Shown here one piece after another: positions 1 to 10,803 of a stretch of 64,000 bases of DNA. Origin of the DNA: Strigamia acuminata (Eukaryota > Arthropoda > Chilopoda > Geophilomorpha > Linotaeniidae); the NCBI GenBank assembly GCA_949358305.1, contig OX442315.1:7280427-7344426 (forward strand), written 5' to 3'. The notes beneath the pieces are model-generated. The model was not told the DNA's origin. It ran no database searches and was given only the letters and a program-made list of their open reading frames with translations. The first letter of the stretch is position 1, and every line of letters begins with the position of its first letter. The position numbers were made by a program, and so were the translations under genes.

Positions 1-183
1 ACCCGAAAAATCGGTTCGTTATAACGAAGGTTTGTTTATTCAAAATTTTCAACATGGTGTTCTATGGCCAACTAACCAACCAAACAGTTTGTTTTAACAA
101 AATAATCTTTATGCCCGGTTTTATTATAACAAGGTTTGACTGTATTACTTATTTTTGTAGCTGCTTTTATAAAGCATAATTAA
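1..183. mobile_element. pogo/Tigger-like element fragment in DEG/ENaC 5' flank
   Basis: The end at about 118-145 reads, reversed, CAGTCAAACCTTGTTATAAT, the typical terminus of pogo/Tigger elements, followed by TA. A matching copy lies at about 50431-50562 upstream of the first exon of DEG/ENaC copy 2. The window start therefore corresponds to the 5' flank of another gene copy that would lie to the left. The left terminus is not seen. Confidence 0.5.
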
Positions 184-794
184 CCCTCAGATGGACAACC
201 CTATATCTATTGTATTTGGATGCAACACTCTTCTTGAATAAGAAAACTTTTTTTTGGTTTAATATAATTTTCTGAAAATTTCTGACTTTGTTCACACAAC
301 AATAAGGTTTGTCTAAAAAAAATTTTGGAGTGTTCTGTACGTTATTTATTTATTTATTAACCTTTAAAAATTCTGCCCCTTAGAAATCCCAGCTTAAATT
401 TAAGTTGGCTTCTCCCAATCATATAAAAGCGCTTCTACTTAGTGCTTCCCATTTTTACCAGCAGACACCGTATGGCGCTAGTAATCCAACACAAGTGATT
501 ACGCGTTTCGATTACGTTTCCATTTCGTTCCAATTTCGTTCCAATTCCGTTTCAATTCCGTTCCAAATTCGTTCTCACTATATGTACAGTATGTATATAA
601 ACAGAACAAAACAATTGATATTTTTAACCAAACCGAAGCATGGGGAGATCAAAAACAGTAGTGCCAAGTGCGACAATTTTTTGCACTACCCTAAAGCGCT
701 TCAGGTACGGGCCTTTTTTATTTAATTATTTTGCACCCAAATAGATACATTGTGGGCACTAAAGCGTCGTCTTTGGAGATTGTCTATCTGAGGG
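184..794. mobile_element. piggyBac-like MITE, 611 bp, TTAA target duplication
   Basis: Termini CCCTCAGATGGACAA (184-198) and TTGTCTATCTGAGGG (780-794) are inverted repeats with 14 of 15 matches, flanked by TTAA at 180-183 and 795-798. CCC-type ends with a TTAA duplication are diagnostic of piggyBac. The paralogous sequence near 50555-50562 has a single TTAA and no insert. The interior encodes no transposase. A short GTTCCAATTTC-type tandem repeat lies at about 515-575. Confidence 0.85.
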
Positions 795-811
795 TTAAAA
801 TTGTAGTTAAC

Positions 812-1316
812 CATGTTTTGTTGTTTCAATATAAATTCATAAAGAGTAAAATCTATCCCACCCTTACTTATGCCTCCCCCTACTGGAACTCTACTCCAAA
901 CCGTTACAAGACCCCACTTAAAACAGCGTACAATCTCGTTCTCTGCATTGCTTTCAAAATCCCCCGCAGATCCCATGTCACACTTACGGCTAACAAACAC
1001 AAGATCTTATCGTTTAATAACCTCCTGCACCTGTATGATCTCTCGGCCATTGCGGACGCCGTTCGATATACCAACCATCCGGCTCACTTCATTGCTAGTT
1101 TATACAACCCGGACGCATCTATCCGGAACTCTCAACCCCACTGATCCAACATTAACATTCACACTTCTAAATTCCTGGCCAATTCGTTCCCACACCGCTG
1201 CACCTCCTTGTGGAACTTACCTGATGATTTACGATCGACCACCTCTACATGTTTATTCAAAACGAACAAATTTTGAATGTTTAATTTCCCTCTAACTTTT
1301 ACTCCGTAGGAGTGAC

Positions 1317-1356
<40 letters not shown>

Positions 1357-1357
1357 A
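812..1357 (+). pseudogene. Non-LTR (jockey/CR1-like) retrotransposon 3' fragment
   Basis: Translation from about 835 to 1141 gives the end of a LINE reverse transcriptase: a segment with KIYPTLTYASPYWN, resembling the conserved I-P-x-L-x-Y-A-x-P-x-W motif, then a Leu-rich stretch. The sequence ends in a (TAAA)n tract at about 1317-1357, a common LINE 3' tail. It is 5'-truncated and has no endonuclease. The call rests on motif recognition only. Confidence 0.65.
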
Positions 1358-1367
1358 AATGCTCTGA

Positions 1368-1736
1368 CAAAATTGGCCTTTCTCCCATTGGTCGAGTCTC
1401 ATTACTCCTAACTGTAAACTGTGTACTACCACCAGGAAAGTAGTTTTATATATTTTTTTAATTTTTGTGATTATTATAATGATTAAAATGATACAATTTT
1501 AAATGTAGTTTATAAAAAAATGTTGTTTCCATTCATGAAATATAGTTTTATGCTGTTTTTATTCCAACATTCATGTTTGTTCAGTTTATTGATTGCGTTG
1601 TTAGAAAAGCAAACAATTTCCTAACAATACGTAATCGATTACAATGACTGTACATCTAATGCAATTCTGGTGTTTGGTGTTTTTGTATCACTACACAAGT
1701 GTAATGGCTCGGCCAATGGGAAACAGGCCAATTTTG
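1368..1736. mobile_element. MITE family F1, copy 1
   Basis: Left end (1368-1397) and right end (1706-1736) are inverted repeats around the shared core CCCATTGG/CCAATGGG. The interior, including ACCACCAGGAAAGTAGTTTTAT, recurs at 37232-37588 and, inverted, at 39939-40334. It has no coding capacity. Confidence 0.65.
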
Positions 1737-1777
1737 TAGTGCAGCAGAGTACAGATGACTTTTGAATTGAGCTACTA

Positions 1778-2322
1778 TTTATTTGCTTACCGTCTGTCTG
1801 CTCAGTTTTATGTTTGTAATACATCTGCTGTGTTGATTTTCGGTAAGTTTAAAGTTAATTCTTTCTTGGCTTTTCATTAAGTAAATCTATCAAAGTACAA
1901 TAAGTATTTTAGTCAGGTTTCTAGTCTAGTTTTGTAGGCGGTATCTGATGTGTATATGCAGGTTCTTTAGTCTAAATTTGGAAGGATAAATGGCTTTTGA
2001 ATTGGTTGGATCAATTAGTCTACACAAGCACAAATTTGTTCACATAGTTGAATACTAGGTACTAAATCGGCATGCCGTTAATCTTCAAATTGTGGCCTGA
2101 TTCATTTAGGGTCCCTGGCCCGTTTATGCGCCAGGTAAAAGGTATACTGGTACTAATAACATTCGAAACGTAACGTAAATGTATCGTACGGTATTTTCAA
2201 ACATAGACGCGGGGGTTGGGTCCAAAAAATAATTAACTACTTGGGCCGCAATTTGAAGCTTTACGGTATTAATATCTCAAAAATTATGAGCTTGAAGATG
2301 TTGGGAATATACATATACAGTA
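1778..2322. repeat. Segmentally duplicated non-coding DNA
   Basis: This stretch is collinear with about 40338-40800. It is intron/flank of the duplicated DEG/ENaC gene. I see no exon in it. Confidence 0.7.
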
Positions 2323-2324
2323 TA

Positions 2325-3293
2325 CAGGGTGGACAAAAAGTATGGTTCACAGTAAATAATTCCCAAACTGTTTTAGATGTTGATGTAGCAAACTGATTGT
2401 AAGGGTAGTAGCTTGGGGGAAATCCAATTATGACATCCGATTTGACCTCAGAGGTCATCTACAAGGTCATTCGTATTGTAACTCGAGAACAGGGGCGGAT
2501 CTACATAGGGGCTAATGGGGCTTGAGCCCCGGGCCCCCAAATTTTAGGGGGCCCCAAGACGCAGGGCCATGTACTAAAAAAAAAAAAGGTTGCTAAAAGA
2601 GAAGAAAGGTCGCTATAAAAATTTCGATAAAGGGGCCCCGAAAAAACCTCAAGCCCCGGGCCCCCGAAAAGCTAGATCCGCCCCTGCTTGAGAACCGTGA
2701 CAGATAGAGAGAAAAAGTGAATTAGAAAATTGTAGAGGACCATCTAATTAGTCCAGAACTGTTCTTAAAAAAATTATCTCTAACTGAAAAGTTTTGAGAA
2801 AAAAAGGTTTGAAACATAAGTCTACTCAGCTTGTAACCTAAACCTATCATGTTGGAATGTATATCCAAAATAAATTATTTCCTTTCTTTTGTGTTTCCTT
2901 TCTTCCACTTAAAAGTATGACCCAATAATGTGTCCTAATTGAGAATTAGCTTGGTTGCCTCAATAGTTTTAGGTTACAAAGCTGAGTTACAAGCTGAGTA
3001 GATTAATGTTTCAAACCTCTTTTTCTCAAAACTTTCCAGTTAAAGATAATTTTTTTAAGAAAAGTTCTAGACTAATTAGATGGTCCTCTGCAACTTTCTA
3101 ATTCACTTTTTTTCTCTATCTGTCACGGTTCTCGAGTTACAGTATGGATGACTTTGAAGATGACATCTGAGGTCAAGTTCGATGTCATAATTGGATTTCC
3201 CTCAAAATACTACCCTGACAATAATTTTGCTAAATCAACATCTAAAACAGTTTGGGAATTATTTACTGTGAACCATACTTTTAGACTACCCTG
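2325..3293. mobile_element. mariner/Tc1-like foldback element M1 (TA duplication)
   Basis: CAGGGTGGACAAAAAGTATGG at the left is matched inversely by CCATACTTTTAGACTACCCTG at the right. Both ends are flanked by TA, with long subterminal inverted arms of about 150 bp or more. No transposase is present. A hAT-like MITE (2490-2686) is nested in the left arm. A truncated relative lies at 12252-13249. Confidence 0.75.
2490..2686. mobile_element. hAT-like MITE, 197 bp, nested in M1
   Basis: It begins CAGGGGCGGATCTA and ends TAGATCCGCCCCTG. The flanks CTCGAGAA and CTTGAGAA form an 8-bp target duplication with one mismatch, as expected for hAT. A sister copy is at 26491-26694. Confidence 0.85.
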
Positions 3294-3329
3294 TATATTC
3301 CCAACATCTAACTACGTCAATACGTTTAC

Positions 3330-3416
3330 TTCGACTGTTAAATTTTACTGTTTGTAATCAACCAAATGCAACGAGAAATAAAATAAAAAAATCTCCAGAT
3401 GATGTATTAGGCACAA
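3330..3416 (-). pseudogene. DEG/ENaC copy 1, exon 9 remnant with nonsense codon
   Basis: The reverse strand matches copy 2 exon 9 (41307-41387): the frame contains CLIHH and HLVDYKQ and ends at a GTAAAC donor. A TAA replaces the TAT codon of copy 2 at 3345-3347. The two copies differ by 6 bp in length, which preserves frame. The upstream side abuts the LTR-like repeat at 3417, so the acceptor is not identified. Confidence 0.55.
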
Positions 3417-4318
3417 TGTGACCACTTGACCACCCTTGGGTGGCCAAGCCTCACGACCACACTGTCCAATGGTCCCAAAGTCACCTCTCCTTGTGGAGTG
3501 AGATGATTTGTACCTGTTTTGCCGAATCCTGTTTCGCCGAATCCCGTTTCGCCGAAAATGAAAAAAGTGAGTAATCGATCAATTTTTCAAATTTTTCGTT
3601 TTCCACATTTCCACACATTTCCATACAATGCCTAAGAAGGGCTAACAAGGGGGGGCTGCGCCCCCCCTTGACCCCCCGCGAACATCACCCTACTGTTTTT
3701 TTTATGCAGAACCTTTTTTTGTGTGGAAATATGGAAAATTGAAAAATTTGAAAAATTGATCAATTACTCACTTTTTTCATTTTCGGCGAAACGGGAATTC
3801 ATTTTTCGGCGAAACGGGAATTTTCTTTTCGGCGAAACGGGATTCGGCGAAACGGGATTCGGCGAAACAGGATTCGGCGAAACAGGACATTACCAGTGAG
3901 ATGACCTAGTTATGGGAAGGAGGGAGCGGAGTTATGTAAAAAGAAAAGAGCACTGGGTCTCAACCAAGACAGATGTGTGAAACGAAGTCCTGAAGCCAGC
4001 AAGAGCTGTCGTGCTCTATACTGACTCTGCTCTCCTCTCTATTCACCAAGGTGACGCTCAGTGGTGAGATGGTCGGTCCACCACAGACTCCTTGAGCGGT
4101 TACATGGGCTGTACGGGTAAGTACAGCTGAATAGTTATGTCGAAACAGGCCACGTCATTTGTTGGGATCTCTCCCAGTGTGTAACGAGTCGGTTGCTGGT
4201 GTGGCGTGCCTTTGCTAAACAGCCAACACGTGGATAGACGGGAAACTCCAACTCTTAGACGACGATTAATAAAGGCCAACAACCCAACAATCTGGTGTCC
4301 TTTGTCTTATTTTATGTG
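3417..4318 (+). repeat. LTR-like interspersed repeat family A, copy A1
   Basis: It starts TGTGACCACTTGACCACCC and is collinear with 41388-41787. Inverted relatives lie at 31000-31505, 36345-36717 and 37120-38568. The shared end is followed by TGGTATCCAGT, which resembles a tRNA primer-binding site, so these are probably LTRs of an unidentified retroelement. A MULE-like element is inserted at 3507-3895. Confidence 0.55.
3507..3895. mobile_element. Palindromic element with GCCGAAT/CGTTTC mini-repeats, 9-bp TSD
   Basis: Both ends carry tandem copies of TTCGGCGAAACGGGA (inverted at the left) around AT-rich arms. The GC-rich core AGGGCTAACAAGGGGGGGCT lies at about 3637-3656. Flanks GTGAGATGA at 3498-3506 and 3896-3904 are identical 9-bp direct repeats, and copy 2 has a single GTGAGATGA near 41470. 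A 9-bp duplication fits Mutator-like elements; the assignment is inferred. Confidence 0.7.
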
Positions 4319-4510
4319 AGTGGTATCCAGTTTCCAGACTATCATGGCTACGATTGTACTAGTTTCGTCAACAATATTTGATTTGGCAAGATCTCTAGAC
4401 TCACATGTACTAAATGAAACAATTTTGATGGTTTTTATAATTTTTCTTAAACTCAAACTTTAATTTTGTGACAAAATGAAACAACCGTTTGGTTTGTTTA
4501 TATTAATTAC

Positions 4511-4590
4511 TGAATATTGGACATGTTGTTTTCCATTTTCTACGTAAGCTGTGGCAGTTAATGCAGTTGCTGGATGATATTCTTTGATAT
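4511..4590 (-). pseudogene. DEG/ENaC copy 1, exon 8 (module 2)
   Basis: Eighty bp bounded by a CAG acceptor and a TCA|GTAATT donor, phase 1 in and phase 0 out. The frame contains IKEYHPATALTATAYVENGK and is open. Copy 2 has the same 80-bp exon at 41975-42054. Confidence 0.75.
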
Positions 4591-4723
4591 CTGAAAGTGT
4601 TACAATATATTTGATCATTAGCTGCTTTCTAAATGATAATTACAATTCACTTTTGTGAATTGAAGAAAGTCACAGCTCGTACGTCTTTTTTCTTTTGGTG
4701 TTCAAAGATTTTAAAGGATTTAC

Positions 4724-4832
4724 CGGATTTCACTTTGATACATTTTCCGAATACAGTATCTATATAGGACATGTTCCCAAATATGGGTTTAATAATTGCT
4801 ACACTGCTTGATATGAGAGCTTCTGCTGCAAT
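4724..4832 (-). pseudogene. DEG/ENaC copy 1, exon 7 (module 2 extracellular)
   Basis: A 109-bp exon, phase 0 to phase 1, with a consensus acceptor and a G|GTAAAT donor. It encodes a segment ending DTVFGKCIKVKS; the F-G-K-C element matches the FG.C.tF motif of DEG/ENaC ectodomains. Copy 2 has an identical-length exon at 42196-42304. Confidence 0.8.
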
Positions 4833-4930
4833 CTGAAATTAAAAATTTATTTATTTGGTACAATTCTACAAGTAGCTTAAATATTAAAATGTTCTCATTG
4901 CAAATACGACTTAAAAATACCTAGTCAATT

Positions 4931-5117
4931 TGTGAAATGTGTAGTAAAAAGAGACGTTTTCGAGTGGAGTGAAAAGAAAGTGAAAAAGCAACTTTACTTG
5001 TCAAATGTTTGCGAACAAGTGCGAGTTTTACAACAAGTGCACGTTACCAATACAGATTGGTAGCCGTAGCAACAGAAACGACAATTGCGCGTAAAATCTA
5101 ATTATTACAATACAACA
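4931..5117 (-). repeat. E1 3' LTR
   Basis: 187 bp, apparently identical to 9436-9622 and flanked outside by CAATT. The adjacent minus-strand purine run TGGAGGATT is the likely polypurine tract. Confidence 0.92.
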
Positions 5118-5223
5118 AATCCTCCATTAGATTATACTCGCTTGTCATGACAAAAAATGAATGTAACTTAATAACTAACATAACATTTGAAAAACGAAAT
5201 ACAATAAAGTCTTCAATCGTCTT

Positions 5224-5652
5224 TCAATTTTTCTTCATCTTTTTCTCTGGCTCTGCATTTTCTCTCAGCCCGACTTCATTGCAACTCATCATCATCTTTT
5301 CTGCCGGGACGGCCTTCGTGAGGAAATCTGCAGGTAATACGTTCGAGGGCATGTGGACCAGGTGGATGTTACCTAAATAAGCGTCTTGACGGACAAACAT
5401 TAAATGACGATTTATGTGTTTCGTCCTGCCGAATTGATTTGCGCCAATCACCACGTCCATTGCTCCCGTACTGTCTGTGTAGATGGGAATGCTTTTTGGA
5501 ATAAGCGCTCCCTGTCCTAATCCGTGCAGCATACTCCGGACCCACTTCAACCCTTTGAGGAGTTCGCATATTGCGAGAATCTCGCTTTCGCACGAGGACA
5601 TGGCTATCAGCTGTTGTTTTTTCGTCTTCCAGTATATTGGGGCGTTCCCCAA
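5224..5652 (-). pseudogene. E1 RNase H C-terminal part (out of frame with RT)
   Basis: It begins GNAPIYWKTKKQ and continues with AMSSCESEILA, IYTDSTGA and RTKHI(N)R, all typical of the copia RNase H C-terminus. The upstream half of RNase H (GYSDASW) is in the other frame at about 5.70 kb. A single-base indel near 5690 separates them. This could be a real mutation or an assembly indel. Confidence 0.85.
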
Positions 5653-7456
5653 CTTGATTAAGACGCCTGCTTCGTGCTGTTTTCGTGGAGCACCAGCTCG
5701 CGTCCGAATAGCCGGTGACGCTTCCGCTTGTCGAGGGAAGAAACAACTTGAAGTCTCGCGTCCGTCTCACGTAACTCAATACGCGCTTCAGCGCACGAAA
5801 GTGGATTTCCCGCGGGTCCCTTGAATATGACGAGAGTTTGCTTACAGCAAACGAAAGGTCTGGTCTCGTGATGACCATCAGGTGCATGATGGATCCCAAA
5901 ATCCGCTGGTAAGCTCGTTGATCAACGTTGCATGAATCCCCGAACACGTCAAGATCTTGACCCACCACCATTGGTGTGCAGGCCTTTGCACGACCGTGCA
6001 GGTCGAATGTGTCCAGAATTTCGTCCACGTATTTCTGCTGACCAATCCAAATGCCTTGCTCCGTGATTTGTATCTCCATTCCGAGCAAATAATGGACTTC
6101 GCCTAATTCGACGAGATCAAAGACCTTTTTCAGTTCCACCAACAGCCATTCCATAATCTTTTCGTCCGAGAAGGCGGCTAGCATGTCGTCCACGTACACC
6201 GCGAGGATCAGAATTCCATCTCGTTCCACGTAAACATAGACGCACGCATCGTCTGCAGTTGGTTGAAGTCCTAGTCTTGTGAGCTCGTCATCCAGGCGCT
6301 TATTCCAGCAGCGCCCGGATTGGCGCAATCCATAAAGGCTTCTTTCAAGCAGGCAAACTTCTTGGTCACTCTGCGAGAATCCCTCTGGTTGATCCATGAA
6401 AATTTCGACATCTAAATCTCCGTGGAGATAAGCTGTCTTGACGTCAAACTGTTTGGTTTTTAATCGCAAGGTCGCCACCAAAAACAAAATTATGCGTAAC
6501 GACTCGGTGCGGACTACTGGCGAGAATGTCTCGTTAAAGTCGATGCCAGGGCGCTGGGCATAGCCGACTGCCACAAGTCGCGCCTTGTATTTGCTGATGG
6601 ACCTGTCGACATTTAATTTAATCCGGTAGATCCATTTACTGCGAATCGTGCGCATCTCCGGCCGTCGCTTGACCAGTCGCCAAACCTGGTTGACTTGAAG
6701 AGAGTCAATTTCGCTCTCCATGGCGTCGATCCATTTTTCGCGATCAGGACAGCTGATCGCCTCCCCATACGTCTCTGGCGTGTACAACTCGCGCGTGTCT
6801 TCTTCTGCGATATTTGCCATCTCGACGCGCCCTGCCACACGTTCAGAACGACGCACGCCCGACGCAACCAATTGTTGCTCGCGTTCGCGTCTTTCATCTT
6901 CGCGACGCAAAGCGACGGCTTCGGCAGTCGCACCTCGGGGTCGTCCTGCAGCTCGCTCCACTTCTGCAACATCTGGCAATGCTTGTGGTTCTACCACCGG
7001 ATCCCCGTCTTGCTCCTCCTCCTCGCGAGCAGGCGGATCCGCTCGAACATCGACCGGTTCGTCTAACTCGCGAAGTATTTCTTCCCGGTGTCCGTCCGAA
7101 CCACGAGCGTTGAGAATCTTTGCCCCGTTTGACGCTTCATCAAAAACGACCGATCGTGCTTCCACGACGTCTCCAAACTCAGGGACAAAAATCCTGTAAG
7201 CCTTTCGCGTGGCAGAGTAGCCAATGAAAACGCCTTGTCGCGCCTTCACGTCAAGCTTGCGTCGCTGACTGTCTGGAATGTGTAGCCACGCTACGCAGCC
7301 AAAGACACGAAGAAAAGTGACGGTGGGCTTCCGCCCCGTCCAAATCTCTTCAGGAACTAATTGACCGTTGGGTTTAGTGGTCGTCCGATTTTTGACGAAT
7401 GCAGCTGTCGCCAACGCTTCTGCCCAGAAACGTAAAGGCAGCTTCGAATGTGCCAA
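5369..7456 (-). pseudogene. E1 integrase C-terminus, reverse transcriptase, RNase H start
   Basis: The 695-codon frame opens in the integrase C-terminal half (LPLRFWAEALATA, VFIGYSATRKAYR). It continues through an acidic/arginine-rich linker and a full copia RT with YKARLVAVGYAQ, TAYLHGDLDVEIFM and the catalytic YVDDM, and enters RNase H at GYSDASW. After that it runs out of frame. Strictly, the start is not a real initiation site, since pol is normally read as one gag-pol polyprotein. Confidence 0.9.
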
Positions 7457-9303
7457 TAACGTTCTCGCTGTCTCAACAAGCGTCCGGTTTGACCGCTCGG
7501 ATTAAATGGGACTGTGAGCTCGTGGTCAATTCCATTCGCTTCACAAAAAATGGCAAATTCTCTGCTGGTGAACTCGCCTCCATTGTCCGTGCGTAGTCTG
7601 CAAATCGTGTTGCCTGTTTGTTTTTCCATCATCAATTTAAATGTTTGGAAAAATCCCAATGTTTGCGATTTCTCCTTCAAGAAATAGACGAATTTCTTCC
7701 TGGAGAAGTCATCCGTCAAAACAAACGCGTATCTCGAACCCGACAACGACGGAACTTGAAATGGTCCCACCAGGTCAGCGTGTATTAATTCTAAAATTTT
7801 CTGTGATTGCTTGCCTGTTATTCGTTTGTGTGGCGCTCTCGTCAGCTTCCCCTCAATGCACAAACTGCATTTGGACAGTTTTTCATCACCGAATTTTATT
7901 CCGTGAACTGCTTCGCGCGCACGCATCTGGTCAAGCGTTTCCTCGTTTAGATGACAGAGTCGTTTGTGCCACAACTCCTTTCCAGTCGTCGTTGACGTTT
8001 CTTGTGCCATGGCGACCGTTTGTTCCTTTTTATTTTCCAAAAAGAACATGTCACCACTCTTCTTGCCTTGTGCCACGAGTCGGCCATTGGGGTCAAGCAC
8101 GTCAACAATTTGGTCGTTAAATACCACCCTGCATTTCTTGGCGGTTAGCTTGGGAATGGAGAGTAGATTTCCTTTCAAATCTGGAACGTATAAAACTTGC
8201 AAAAGTGTTATTTTCTTCACTGTCTCGTCCGGTAAGCAACATTCTATTATAATGTCTCCTCTCCCTTTGGCCAACAACTCCGTGCCTTTCTTCGCCGTCG
8301 TGACCGTGGCTTCAAATTCTTCCATGTCTGCAAACCATTCGCGGCGGCACGACATGTGCGATGAAGCGCCGGAGTCCAGAATCCACTTGGATCTCGTTGA
8401 AAGATCGTCGCCCAAATCGACAACGAACGCATGATGAACGGGCGTTGTGTACGTTTCGTCCTCGAGAACAGCTACGTACGCGTGTTGCGGCGACTCCACT
8501 TGCGCGATTTTTGCCGCTTCCTTCTGCTGCTTGGGTCGTTTCTCGGGGAATCGCACCCAGCAATCCTTGGCTATGTGGCCCGCCTTGCCGCATTCAAAAC
8601 ATGTTCGTTTATTCCCGTCCTTCGGTTTCTTTCCACCTGAGTTTCTGCCCGCCTGCGCTTTGAGCGCGATTGAACTTGGCACGCTGGTGTTATCGTTCAT
8701 TGCAGGTCCCCACTGCTCCTCCGTGAGGAGTCCAGCTCGCAAATCCTCGATTTTTGCATCCAATTTTGAACGATAGTCGCGCCCTGTGGCGTGGTATTTC
8801 GGCAAAAGTCCCTTAGTGGTGTATAAAATTACCTCTCGATCTGGTATGTCGCGTCCCACGGCCTTTGCCTTGGCCTGGATGGACCTCGCTCGATTTACGT
8901 ATTGGTCCACTGACTCGTCTGTACGCATTTTGAGTGTGGTCAGTCGGGCGGCCGCATCGACTTGTTTTTCGACAGTCAACGCGGCGTGTTGGGTCTTCAA
9001 ATGTTCCCACATTTCTTTAGCATTCGTCATGCTCATGCACGTCGTCGCTTCCTCGTCCGAAATCGTTAATGCGAGAATTCCTACCGCTTCGCTGTTGTTC
9101 TTTGCCCACGCCTTATGAATTTTGTCTTTGTCATCAAAATCTGGCGCTCCTGCAACCGGTTTTTCCGGCTCCGCATCCGTTAATGCACTGGTCAGACCTT
9201 TCGCCTCCAGTAGTGCGCCAACCTTGAACCTCCAGACAAAATAATTTCGAACACTGAGCAGTTCTATTCTGTTCAGCGAGCCTGCTGAAATCGCGTCGGC
9301 CAT
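7357..9303 (-). pseudogene. E1 gag, protease and N-terminal integrase
   Basis: 648 codons from MADAISAGSLNR. The copia gag occupies residues 1-220 and the CCHC knuckle CFECGKAGHIAKDC lies near residue 235. The aspartic protease motif is WILDSGASSHM, followed by the pre-integrase zinc domain (WHKRLCHL, C..C) and integrase with two of the DDE acids (HADLVGPF, RTDNGGEF). Around VPFNPS the few codons expected before ERSNRT are missing and the frame shifts, so the last 30 or so residues are nonsense. Confidence 0.9.
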
Positions 9304-9435
9304 TTTCGAACGTTTCGCGCACGTTTCGATCGTTCTTCGTTCTTTGTTCTTCGTTCTTCTCTTCCTTCTTTATAACTCACAAACGTCTTCCTTTTTTGAC
9401 CGTGAATCGTGTCCAAACCCGACTCTGCTACCAAA

Positions 9436-9622
9436 TGTGAAATGTGTAGTAAAAAGAGACGTTTTCGAGTGGAGTGAAAAGAAAGTGAAAAAGCAACTTT
9501 ACTTGTCAAATGTTTGCGAACAAGTGCGAGTTTTACAACAAGTGCACGTTACCAATACAGATTGGTAGCCGTAGCAACAGAAACGACAATTGCGCGTAAA
9601 ATCTAATTATTACAATACAACA
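9436..9622 (-). repeat. E1 5' LTR
   Basis: 187 bp, apparently identical to the LTR at 4931-5117. The primer-binding site TGGTAGCAGAG lies just inside it on the minus strand. Confidence 0.92.
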
Positions 9623-10025
9623 CAATTAACATTAAAAATAAAAACTTCATTTACTTTGGCCTCCCCGCCCCAACTAAGAGTCAATTTTGACCTCTAATAG
9701 TGTTTTTATTTTTTTTCTCAAAACTAAGGGGGCTATTTCTGAAATTTCATGTATTTTCATTAAATACCATGACAAACAATAAAAAAAATTATAGATTTAA
9801 AAATTCCAAAAAAAATTTATACTAAATTCCTTTATTTACCAACTGCTTTTGAATTCAATCTCAATTATTTATGTCGTACTCATTCAACAAATACCTATTT
9901 GGTTACATTTCTTTATAAACATTAAAAATAGAACCATTTTAACACATTTAAGGAAAATATTTTTGGCTTTGGTAAAAAACGACCCAGGATGGGTGAGTAA
10001 TTGATTTTTTAGGTTAGTACTGCTA

Positions 10026-10411
10026 CCGTCTTTCCCCGAATATAACACCATGGTGTTGTATTCGAGTTTTGCTCAAAACGGCAAGTTTCTAAACATTGAG
10101 CAAAAATTTGAATATAACACCACTTCAGCTATAACACCATGGTGTTATATTCGAATTTTTAGAAAAATATGAAAGACGTACAATGTACGCTTCCAAAACG
10201 CTACCAAAACAGTACACGTACGTTTTCATTCGGTTTATTTTTATTGTTGTTTTTGTTACTTTAAATAAAAAACAAAAAATAAAAACATACAAGATATTGT
10301 TTGTTTTTTTAATCACAGTTTTCTATATGTATTAACAATTTTCTTTTTTTTTTAAATTTACATGTTATTTGACGAATACAACACCATGGTGTTATATTCG
10401 GGGGAAGATGG
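10026..10411. mobile_element. TA-flanked element with CACCATGGTG palindromes
   Basis: Left end CCGTCTTTCCCCGAATATAA and right end TTATATTCGGGGGAAGATGG are inverted repeats, flanked by TA. Copy 2 has the uninterrupted site (TGCTAGTG near 42820). The palindrome AACACCATGGTGTT recurs at about 10046, 10134 and 10379. No ORF is recognised. The superfamily is inferred as Tc1/mariner/pogo from the TA duplication. Confidence 0.75.
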
Positions 10412-10803
10412 TAGTGTTAATCTGTTTTGTGTACTTTGTGCAAGTACAATTGTACCGACTGCTGATTGTAACAAGATCATGCTAATTGTGAAAGATTGTG
10501 CTAGTTGTGACAGAATAAAGTAAAAATGCGTGCACTATGGTTGTGCAGTTAGTTTGACTAGAAGTCTAAAAGAAAACGGAAATTGAAGCTAGCGCTATCT
10601 CTTGATGGGAATTTACAATGCCACGATGAAAAAGAATCCCCATCAAGAGATGGCGCTGGAACAGACCTTCTCTTTTCAGACAGGCGAACGCACAAAGCAG
10701 CATTCTGACCAATTGAATTTAAAATAACAATAAAAATTACAAATAGTTCTACTTTGCGGTTGTTTTCTGCTGTGCTTATTTTTAAATTATGTTAGTGTCC
10801 TAC

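Larger units (their letters stand above)
4931..9622 (-). mobile_element. Copia-type LTR retrotransposon E1 (recent, frame-disrupted)
   Basis: The two 187-bp LTRs (4931-5117 and 9436-9622, TG..CA) look identical. They are flanked by the 5-bp duplication CAATT (4926-4930, 9623-9627), and DEG/ENaC copy 2 keeps the empty site near 42400. Read on the minus strand, the 5' LTR is at the right. It is followed by TGGTAGCAGAG, complementary to the 3' end of initiator tRNA-Met. The internal region encodes gag, protease, integrase, RT and RNase H in that order, the copia order. The reading frame breaks twice, at about 7.45 kb and 5.69 kb. The element sits in intron 6 of DEG/ENaC copy 1. Confidence 0.95.

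Noticed and set aside
405-725. 106-aa ORF
   Set aside because: Lies inside the piggyBac-like MITE, low complexity, no homologous motif.
2261-3357. Recurrent short ORFs with VKFDVIIGFPS-type peptides near mariner-like ends
   Set aside because: They lie in the inverted arms of M1/M2, appear in both orientations and are not transposase-like; conserved only because the arms are repeats.
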